Assembly (NCBI GenBank): GCA_035079385.1
Contig: JAVHKY010000054.1
Span: 15,046,501-15,110,500, forward strand
Source of the DNA: Aspidiotus rigidus
Taxonomy: Eukaryota > Arthropoda > Insecta > Hemiptera > Diaspididae
Direction of reading: 5' to 3'
Length of the DNA: 64,000 nt
In this document: piece by piece, positions 21,255 through 32,300 of the stretch
Layout of the letters: each line of letters starts with the position of its first letter
Position numbering within the stretch: the first letter of the stretch is position 1
Notes under the pieces: model-generated
Told to the model about the DNA's origin: nothing
Database searches by the model: none
What the model saw: only the letters and a program-made list of their open reading frames with translations
Position numbers and translations under genes: made by a program

Positions 21255-22055
21255 TGTAAAATCTATTCGGACAGGATTGAGATATCCAAAATGTAAGATT
21301 CATTAGGACAAATCCATAGTGTCCAAAACCCTAAATTCATTTGGACAGGTTCAAGGTATCCAAATGTAAAACTTAGTTGAATAGGTTTGAGGGGTCCAAA
21401 AGGTGAAATTCATCTGGGCTGGTCAGAGGTATTTAAAATGTGAAACTTTTTCGGATAGGTTTGCGGTATCCAAAACATAAAATTCCTTTAGATGGGTTCA
21501 AGGCGTCCAAAATGTAAAACTTCCGGACAAATTTGAAGTGTCCAAAATGTAAAATTTATTTGGACAGGTATGAGGTGTCCCAAACATAAAATTCTTCTAG
21601 ACAGGTCACAGGTGTCCATAATGTAAAATTCATTAACTCATATGGACAGATCCGAAGTGTCCAAAATAAAAAATTCATTGCATTGGTCTGAGATGTTCAA
21701 AATGTAAAACTTATTCGGACAAATCCTAGGTATTTAAAACGTAGAAATCATTTGGACAGGGGAGTGGTATCCAAAACGTCAAATTCATTCAATCAGGTCT
21801 GTAGTGTCTAAAACATAAAATTCATTAGACAGGTCAGAGATGTCCAAAACATAAAATTTATCTGGACTGGTTTGAGGTGTCTCAAATTTAAAAATTATTT
21901 GGACAGGTCAGAAGTGTTCAAAACATAATATTCATATGGACTAGTCGGAAATGTCTGAAATAAAGAAACTCATTTGGAAAGGTTTGAGGCGTCCCAAACG
22001 TAAAAGTCATCTAGATAGGTTCAAAAGTGTCCATAATGTAAAATTCATCAACTCA
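21255..22055. repeat. Minisatellite, unit about 37 bp, about 21 copies
   Basis: The degenerate unit is close to 'ttggacaggtttgaggtgtc' followed by 'caaaatgtaaaattcat'. It repeats about 21 times without long gaps; two units carry a small 'actcat' insertion. No frame stays open across it. Confidence 0.9.
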
Positions 22056-23362
22056 TTTTTGGAAGGTTTGAATTTGTTCTAGTCGTATCATGAGAAAGAG
22101 GTTTGTGTGCTTGATTGACAAGTGTGAGTCAATAACTTTTTCATCGCACCCTTATTTATAACTTAATGAATAATTATTTCTGAGTGCAGGTATCGTTCTG
22201 ACCCTAAGAACCTGCGACATGTCACCTCTTAACATTACTGTAATTTAAAGCCTCGTCTTATACATATGATCAGTTCGAATGGATTCGTATGTAAGTACCC
22301 GTCAAATTTCCCAAGAAACGTACGAAAGACCGACCTGACCCACAAACAGTTTTTCCACGTGTTCGAAAATATCAGCGATAGGCTTAGAAAGCACTCGGCT
22401 AAATAAAATGGAAAATTTCCGCTATATTCAGTGCAGCTTCATCCATCGAAACGTCAAAGGTATTGGAATTCTGTAAGTGAAGTATAGTACGTTCACGTTC
22501 GAGAATGTTGAACCCGGTCGTTGGATTCGAGAAAATCTTCTTAGGCCTGTCACTAAAAATACAGGTCACGTAGAAGCGGTATAATGATTTCGTGAGTAAG
22601 TATGTGGCCGTATTATTTGATTGAAGAGAATGAGCGTTCGAGGGTCACACGTTCGGGTCAATACCTAATGTTTTGCGGAACATCTGGTATAGCGGTTTTC
22701 ATCAGACTGCTTTTCCAACCGTTTCTCAATAATGCGTACTACTCGAGAGATTGGATTGGCAATGGACAACGCACTTTGAAAAATTGAGCCGAATAACGCG
22801 TATTTCGGAGCAAAACTATATCTTCCACTTCCTACGTAATTTCTCACGTACTGGTAAGAAAAAACTAATGTCAAAAATATATGAGATCTTTGTGAATGGA
22901 TGTATATCACACACGTTTTAGCAAAGATTGTCAGAATAGATGTGGCCGTTCGGCAAAAGTGTAAGTCGAAAAGTTGGAATTTGAGCATAGAAGCGTAAGT
23001 AGTAATCAAATTTTGTCTCTAAAGTATTAACCTGGAAATTCGCCATCCATCCCATATAATATTTTAATCTTTCTACTACCGAAGTGAATACCAACGAAAA
23101 TTGTAGAAAGTAATTAATACGGTACGCGTCTTCTAGGTTTCTTTGTTAAGTTAGCTGCCAAGTACAGCAATCTTCTTCTTAATTAATGCTATTTCAATGC
23201 CAAACAGTTCCATTCGACAACATTTCTATTCGCATCCTTTACTGTTGAGAAACATACCTTTTTGTAAAATATCGGTGTACTTTGGTTGGTACAATCCTCC
23301 AAAAACGAGCCAAATGATCATCGAATAAAACTAACATTTTCTCGTGCGTTGTTTTCTTCCAG
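22056..23362. other. Upstream region of the second membrane-protein gene
   Basis: No repeat family or conserved coding block was recognised. A pyrimidine-rich tract ends in ttttcttccag at 23352-23362, a 3' splice site 14 nt before the ATG at 23377. A non-coding (or possibly short coding) exon therefore lies somewhere upstream. Confidence 0.5.
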
Positions 23363-23376
23363 CTGAAGAACTAAAC

Positions 23377-26300
23377 ATGATTGGAGCCATGCCGGCTGTG
23401 GCAGTGCGCCACGAACGACGTAGACAAGAAAAACGAAGTAAACGCCCAAGTCTTCTCTATTTGCAATCCACTCAATCCAGGTCCAATAGTCCGTCACCAG
23501 TGCAGTCATCGCCTGGCTTGTATTCGCCTCCGCAATCAGAAATTTATATTTTAGGAAAAGTAAGTACTTCGTTTATTTATTGGAATACTTCAGATGGGCA
23601 GAAATCTCACGACGGCTTCCTTAACGAAGTTAAGCGAGGAACGCAGGGAACCTGTTTTATGAGTCATATGGGATTTGGTATTGAGAATTCAAGGAAGCCT
23701 AGATCTAGATAAAGCTAGTATAAAGAAGGCCTACACCTACTATAAGCCTAGTATAATATAGTACTAAAGATTTTTCCGTGCAGAGAACATCAATGGTAAA
23801 TTAAAAACACTCACGCAGTCGCGTGAGTAGTACACGACTTTTCTTCCCACAATACAAAAAACATTGAGAGAGTCACTCCCTCTCTTTAAATTAAATACCA
23901 ATGACCTGTCAATCATGTCAAACATTTGTAGAATAAACAATAAAACTCAGTTTATAAATTCTATCACTACGATGTCACATCAACAGATAACAGAGTAAAA
24001 ATACCTATAATCCAATAAGGAAACCTGAATTTTGTTATAATTTAGGCTAAGAGTCATCTAAAACCTACAAAACGTCTCCAGAAAAACCACTCCCCCTCCC
24101 CCTGTCCAAACCGCTACGACGCTATAACAGTTGTTTCTAATAAAAAAGAGCTCTACAATCATTTTTTCCTATACGTTATTCTTAGCATATTATTAGTCTA
24201 GTATACTATATATTAGTGCTGAGTGGTTCAATTCTTCATCACTTCCGATTCCTGGCATCTCTTAAAGCTATCTCGAGCTGCTATTCCTCTCGTGCACTCA
24301 TAAATTGCCTTCACGCTATCATATCACCATTTTCTATGCACACTCCACCCCAAAATTCTTCATCTGGGAATCCAGCTACAACGAGATCCCAAAAAACTAA
24401 AAAAATCGATGTCGAAACGAAAGAAGCAACCAATCACCCAATAGTCAACCCCTCATTCCTTCCCTCACGCTTCAACCATTCCAAACGTATTAACAAAATA
24501 CCTCACTTTTCTAGCTAGAAAATTCGGTAAAAATATATAGCACCCAAGCCCGGTTTACTCGTTAGTCTAATCTCAAATCTCACTCAAAAAAGCCAGTCCA
24601 AATTGAAAATAATCTTTCCATCTCTTTTGACACCTCAAATCAACTATGAACCACTATTAATTATGTGCCCCTACATGAAAAAATGACAAATAAATCAATT
24701 ATTAATTAAGAGTGAAATCACCCAGGTAGTCTCGCATCAGCACACTTGATGAAGATTAAAAAATTGTACTTAATCATTCAAACTCAAGGTTTTCACTAAA
24801 ATCAGTCGAATAACAAATTAAGAAAAATAAAACGTGAACCCACATTTTGGTCCTCATCCCAACGAAATTCAAGGCAAGAGGAGGTCATTTTAGCTCGGCT
24901 GCGAATAGGCCACACTCGTCTTACTCATACTTATCTTCTCACTAATCTCGCTCCTCCATCATGCCCTCACTGTCTCCAAGAAAATTTATCAGTTGATCAT
25001 TTTTTCTCATGCCCCGTCCTGCAACCCACTCGAACCTCCCTAAATATATCTTCCAATATCAATGCAGCACTAAACAACAACTCCGAAACCATCGACTCAA
25101 CCCTAACTTATTTACGTACCACTCAATTCTACGACTTCATATAATTCACCAACAAATTCCGTTCGATCGCCACTCAATTCCACCAATACGTATCTAATTT
25201 AACCTAATTCAAGTAATGTTCTAAAATAAGATTGTAACGCCGAGCAAATAACCCTCGTGCAGTTTATAATGCTCGTAAAATAATAATAAAAAAAAAAAAA
25301 AAAAACTATCGAGTATGACTAATAATAATGAAAAATAGCTAGAAAAATGAACAACTCGCCATTGCTACTATCCGTTAAAAAATAAATTTAACAAAACAAA
25401 TAAAATTTGACAAAACAAAATTCAACGCTCTAGGGCAGTGTTTCTCAACCGGTGTGCCGCGGCACATCACTATGCCGCAAGCCCGCCTCAGGTGTGCCGC
25501 AAAAGTTTTATGAAAAACATAAATCAACATGAACTAAAAAAGAATTGTCATTTTTTTTTTCAATAACTTGACAAATTAATGTTATTACTTTAACTAAATA
25601 AATTGAAAACATTTTATTATCATAAATAAATATATTTAATTTCCAATTAAAAAATTGTATACAATAATACGGTAATTATTTTGATTCTTAGTACAAATTA
25701 AAATTTTTAAATTTAATTTATTAATTTAACTAAGAAAATAAATTTAAATAATTACAATATTAATATCTTTAGGGATAATAGAATGATTCAATAAAAATTT
25801 TTAATTTGTTACCTCTATGTTGAATTATTAGAACTATATTAAAAGAATTTATATAATTCAATCTGTAATTCTATTCAATTGATTGGGGATACAATCTATT
25901 TTAATATTTATTGATGGTAATGTTCATGAATGAATTATATTATATAGAATACCCCGACGATATTATTTTCTCTGATTTTATTTCATTTCAAAATAATTTA
26001 TTAACAATAAATTATAAAATAAAAAATTCCATTAATAATATATAATTTAAAAATAATTTCATATTTGAAAAATAAAATATTAAATACCTAAATTGAATAA
26101 ATCAAATTTTTAATAATAATTAATATTCGAAATTAATTAAGAATAGAAATTTAAAATAAAGCTGATTGCTATTAATTTCATAATAAATTTAAAAATCAAA
26201 CTTTTCAAAAGAATTTAAAAATTAAATTTCAAATTTAAAAATTAATATTCTTTATAATATAAGAATTATAATACTTGAAGATAATGAAATAATTAGATTT

Positions 26301-29300
26301 ATTAATGATATCAAAAAAACCCAATTTAAATAAAATTGAATAAAATATTTTATTAAAAAATAAATTAGAATATTCATTTGAATTATACATGAATATAAAT
26401 TGAAATAAAATTAATTAATTGTGTATTTTCTATTTGATTTAATTATTATAAATTAAATTCATAATTTATTTAATTATAATTATTTTTATTTTAATTATAA
26501 TCAAAATATTAACTATTAATTTTCTTTTATAATAATTCATTAATTTTATTAAATTCATTTTTTAAACATTTTTATTAAATAATTTTTAAAATTTAAATTG
26601 AATATTTTATTGATGAAATTACTTGGAAAAGTAATCATAAGCCCTATCTGACCAATGTGTTCCAATTTTTGAATGATGTCCGTTCCAGTTATAATTACTT
26701 AAACTTGAGTCCAAACCTGCAGTCACTGTCATAAAAATTAAGAACTTCCTGTGACTTGGCCACAAATACAGATAATATTTCATGTTTTTTCATAAATTTT
26801 GGAATTAGAAGAGCCCGGAGGGTTGTCAGTAAATACGGGAAGCATCCAGACTTTTTTGCGTATATTGGTGGAAAAATTTCTTTGAGTCCCGGTGGAAGAT
26901 CAAAGCTCTTGTTTCTTGTGATTGTAGTACAGAGAAAGAAGGATGAGGCCTCATATAGCCATCTTGTAGGCCACAAATTCTGAAATTAGGAGGAGGAAAT
27001 CTGTAGAGACATGAAAATGTCAAAATGTACAAAAATTTTCGATATACAATTTGGAGTTCTGGAAATGCTGTGCCGCAGTAATATCATCTCACGGAAAAAT
27101 ATGCCGCAATAGAAGAAAGGTTGAGAAACACTGCTCTAGGGGCTGTGGGAAGCGAGATACAAGTGTACTAAATTTGAACGAAAAGGTTTCATCGGAAATA
27201 AAATCCAATGAACCCTTGGTAAAGAATGAACAAAGAATGAACCTGTCGAATGATGAAAGGTTCTTCATCACAATACACGTACTGATAACGAAAGTGGTAA
27301 ACGTATAGGAAAATCCGCTTCTCCTAACGTAAGCAGTTACTCGCAGCTATTCGTAAGAAGCTACTCGTAATAGTGAAAAATTTTTCAACAAAAGTAAAAA
27401 TTTCTCGAGAACTACTCATCCGATCCTCAAAAAAAATGCAGGTGCACATCTTCAAATATAATACTACAATATGGCCGAGTTACAAAAAAATCCATCGGGT
27501 AGTTTCAGAGGAGTTCCGCGGACAAAAAAATCTTATATATAAATATATATATAAATATATATATAATAAGGAAACCTGAAATTTTTTTTTATGCTAGTTG
27601 TGATCTAGGACCCCTAAAACGTCGAGAAAGTTCATTGCCCACTCCCCCTGTTGACCTTGCTACGGGTGTAATACCTCACTTTTCTAGTTAGAAAAGTCGG
27701 TAAAGGAAGACATGAAAAAACAAAATCCGAAAGTTCAAGGGTTATGACTAATGATGACAGCAGAGTACGTCGATCCAAGTTTCTGCATATCGCGTTTGAA
27801 ATTGACAGTGTGGTTTTTGATGATTTCGATGCATTCCCGAATTCTTCGTTTCTGGATGTTTTTCTCGTAGGCTAAGATGCGAGTATTGTCGAAATCAAAC
27901 TTATGATTATTACAAGAGGCATGACAGGCCAAAGCAGTGTTATCATTAAGATCCCTTTCATCCCTTTTATGCTGGGACACTCTACTAGAGAGGTATTGGA
28001 GAGTCTCACCAACATAAGAGAGAGGGCAACCAGAGCAATTTACTCGTACAAACGAGTAATTTTAATAAAAAATAGTGCGAGCAAAGCCGTTTTTAATTTA
28101 CCATTAGTATAATATAGTTTGAGAGTCTAAATTTTTCTCGAATCTCGAGCTGTATATGATAGGAGGGGGACTTGCAGAGAATTGTTAGTTCATATCCTTT
28201 TATTGTGTGCTTGTGTGAGTGTGTTAGCGTCCTGTATGTGAAAAATATGCTTTTTAAAAGGTGAAAATGGACATAACACCTTTTAAACTCTGAGGATAAA
28301 ACGTAGTAATGATCTGATTAAACTATTGAATTGGAGAAAAACGGTGTAATACCCATTTTAACCTTTAAAAATGGCATATTTTACGCATACATGTTGCTGA
28401 CGCACTCACACAAACACACAATAAAATATGGGATTAAAAGGGTATGAAGTAACAATTCTCTGCAGGTATCACTTCAATTTTTACCTTTTTTTAGTAGACT
28501 CTATTGTTGCAGGCTGTTGAAAGTTATATTTTGTTGTGTGCTTGTGTGAGTGTGTCAGCAGCCTGTATGTGTAAAAAATGCTTTTTAAAAGGTGAAAATG
28601 GACATAATACCTTTTCAATTCGGGAGATAAAACGGTATCCATTTTCACCTTTAAACAGCATATTTTACCCACACCACTATAAGTCTAGTATAATATAGTT
28701 TGAGAGTCTGAATTTTTCTCGAATCTCCAGCTATATATTCCAAGTCCCTTTCATATCATATATAGCTCAAGAGTCGAAATTTTTCCAAGTTTTTTGCTGG
28801 ACGGCGCACGGCAAATTTCTCAAAAAGCCCCCCATAAAACAGGTTCCCTGTTAAAAATCCTCCTCCTACCTCGAGAGTCGAAATTTCTCCAAGTTCCCCT
28901 ACCATCATACATAGCTCGAAAGTCGACATTTCAACAGGGAACCTGTTTTATGGGGGGCTTTTTGAGAAATTTGCCATGTGCCGTCCCACAAAAAACTAAA
29001 CAAATTTCGACTCTGGAGCTATACAGGGTGGGGCAGAAAGGTGTTACAAGTTAAATGGGAGTTTGCGCTAAATCTGTCGTAGCGCGAAAACGCAAAACGT
29101 TAGACGTATACTTTACGTGTACGAATTTTCGATCTCACTTTTATCTTTAATTTGAGCCACATCCGAAGTATCTACGACTTTTCTGAGCCGAGTTATGGAC
29201 CAAAATAGGCCGTAATTTCACAGCAGGGGGTCCCAAAGTTGTGAATTATCGAAAGACAATTTTCCTATTGAAAAAATCGCGTAATGTGCAATTTAAGTGT

Positions 29301-32300
29301 TCCCCGACCCTGGAGTAAAATTTAGCGCTGAATCTGAATAAGTTTGTTAAAAAATTCTGCGAAGCACCAAAATGGGTTTATGGGCCCAAAAAGGATCAAA
29401 ATTCCCCGAAAATGATAAAATCGCCTAATCTTTGAGGTTTTTTTCGTTTTTGAGACAAAATTTAGCGCTGAATCTGAATAAAATTGTTAAGAAATCTTGG
29501 GAAACACCAAAATGGGTTCATGGGACTAAAAAGGGTCAACATTTCTCCAAAACGAAAAAAAATGCCTAATCTTCGAAATTTTTCTTAATTCTAGGATAAA
29601 TTGGGTGCTTAGTTGTAAAAAAAAAAACTGTTGAATAATTTTTGGAAGCACCAAAGCAAGTGCCCAAAAACGATTACAATTTTACCAACTTGGAAAATCG
29701 CTCGGTCTTTTCAATTTCATTTGGTTCTCATAGAAATCGTGCTTCGCGAGAACAAAAGATTGGTCGCGGGTGGGAAAAAGTGCGAAAACTCTCGTTGTTT
29801 CAGGCAAAGGAAGGTATGATACCTCAAATTTGGTCGTCTGTTGCGTGCCCGCGATGAAAGTCCCACTTATGTTTGAAGCAGTGCAAAAACTCCTAGATTC
29901 AGCCAATGGGCTAGGTATGATACCGCGAATTCGGTCTTGCTCGTGATGAGATATCAGCTACAGTTCAGTATTTGATTGAGGCAGACGAATGCCCGGAATT
30001 GCTCGGGGTTTCACTCGCTGAAGGGAATGATTTCCTTAAGATTGTCTTCTGTTATGAGCTTGCGGTGAGAGATCGGGTAGGGCCCTCTGTTCATTAAAGG
30101 CCGAAAAATTTCCCGTGGAGACCCACGAAGTAGGGAAGGGTACCAGGAAGATTGTGGTCTTCCATGAGCTCGCGATGAGAGACCAGTTGAAGCCCTGTGT
30201 TTGATCTAATTGGGTGAGTACGTGAGAATTCTCGTTGTTTCAGGCAACGGTGAAAAACATACCGCGAAGATCGCGTTCCAGTGTGACCTCGCCAGGAGAG
30301 AACTGTAACAGCCCCGTTTTATCAAGGGCGGTGAATTCAAGAAAATTCTCGTTTCCACAGCCAGGCTGGGAAGGATATCCCGAGACCGTTGTTCGTTAAG
30401 CTTGCCGTGAGAGAACGATCAAGGCCCTACGTTCGATAAGGCACCGGATCCGAGAAAATTCTCGTACTTTCGCGCGAGGAAGGAACGATACTGTGAAGCT
30501 CGTCTTTCGTCATGAGCTCGCGGAGAGAGAAGGATGAAGGCCCGTGTTCGATAGAGGCAGGCGGATGCGAGAAAATTCTGGTACGTTTGCGCGAAAGAAA
30601 AAACCATGCTGTGAGGCTGGTCTTTCGTCATGAGCTCGCGCCCCGTGTTTGATAGAGGCGGGCAGATGCGAGAAAATTCTCGTAGGTTCACGCGATGAAG
30701 GGAATGATACAGTGAAGCTCGTCTTTCATCATGAGCTCGCGGTGAGCTGTAGCTGATCGCTCATCACGAGCAAGACCGAATTCGCGGTACTCTCCCATTG
30801 CCTGAATCAAGGAGTTGTTGCAGTTTGGCCCGCTTCGCTCATAGGTAGGGCGTCAGTTGATTTCTCATTGCCAGCACGCAACAGAAGACCAACTTTGGGT
30901 TCTTTGCCGAAAACAACGTGAGTTTTCGCACTTTCCCGCTTTGAACATACGCAGAGCCCTAGTCGACCTCTCACCGCGAACCTTCAACGGAAGACGAAGT
31001 TGTCGTCTCCTGTCAATCCCCAAATGAGGAGAATTTCCGCAATTTCCTCGTTCGTATCTGTCATCCGACGCTAGTCGATCTCTCACTCCGCAAGCACTCA
31101 ACGGAAGACGAACTTGTCGATATTCCTTCCATCCCCTGAATTAACAATTTTACTGCAGATTGAGAATTTTGATTTTTCATTTTGGAGATCATCTAGGGCC
31201 ATTTCAGTATTTTTTTTGGACTCGGCGCAAAAATTTACTCCAGAATTGAAAACAACATTGGAAGATTACGCAGTTACTCATCTTGGAGGAATTTTGATTC
31301 TCTTCGAGCCCATCAACCCATTTTGGTGCTCCGAAGTATTATTCAAACATTTTTTTCGAACTCAACGCGAAATTCCACTTGAAAATCGAATTAAAATTTA
31401 AAAATTCAAACAATTTTCCAATTTGGCGAAATTTTGACCCTTTTTGGACCCATTAACCCATTTCGGTGCTTCGAAGAATTTTGTGAACATTTTTTTCGAA
31501 CTCAGCGCGAAATTCCACTTGAAAATCGAACTAAAATTTAAAAATTCGAACAATTTTCCAATTTGGCAAAATTTTGACCCTTTTTGGACCCATTAACCCA
31601 TTTCGGTGCTTCAAAGAATTTTTTAAACATTTTTTTCGGACTCAGCTCGAATTTCCACTTAAAAATTGATTTCTAATTCAAAAGTTTGAACGATTTTCCA
31701 CCTTGGGGAAATTTTGACCCTTTTTGGGCCCATTAACCCATTTTGGTGCTTCTTAGGGTTTTGTTACTATTTTTTTCGTTTTCCGCGTCCAAATTGACTT
31801 GAGAAACAATAATTTAATTATTAAAATTTTCGAAATTCAGTTCAGTACTGTAAATTAATTAATTTTCAAGCCCTATTTTGGGAACCCTGACGATTTGATG
31901 AATTTTCGGCACATTTTGGTCCATAACTCAGCTCAGTAAAGTCGTAGAAACTTCGGGTCCGGCTCAAATTAAAGATAAAATTAAGATACAAAATTCGTTC
32001 ATTTAAACTATTCGCATGAAGACACAAAGTAGGCGCCCTCTATGAAAACTGTGGTGGCCATTTTTGGAAGCTGCCTGAAAAGGGGATGTTACAGAAAATT
32101 GTTGAAATCTTAATTTTTTCTTCTTTTAGGTTATTCTATGAATGAAAAGAATAAAAAAATGCTCTTACTACTTTTTTGTATTTTTTAATATTGACAAAGA
32201 TACAGCCCGTTTTAGTTTTATACAGGTTTATGGCAATTTTTGCCGAATCCCCTTTTCGGGCACGACTCTAGCGCACCTACAGTTGTGTCCTCATGCGAAT

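Noticed and set aside
20935..22055. CRISPR array
   Set aside because: The units are contiguous and degenerate with no spacer/repeat alternation, and the genome is eukaryotic.
26695..26983. Overlapping frames on both strands inside the hAT element
   Set aside because: No RW or hATC transposase motif; both frames are short and mutually antisense.
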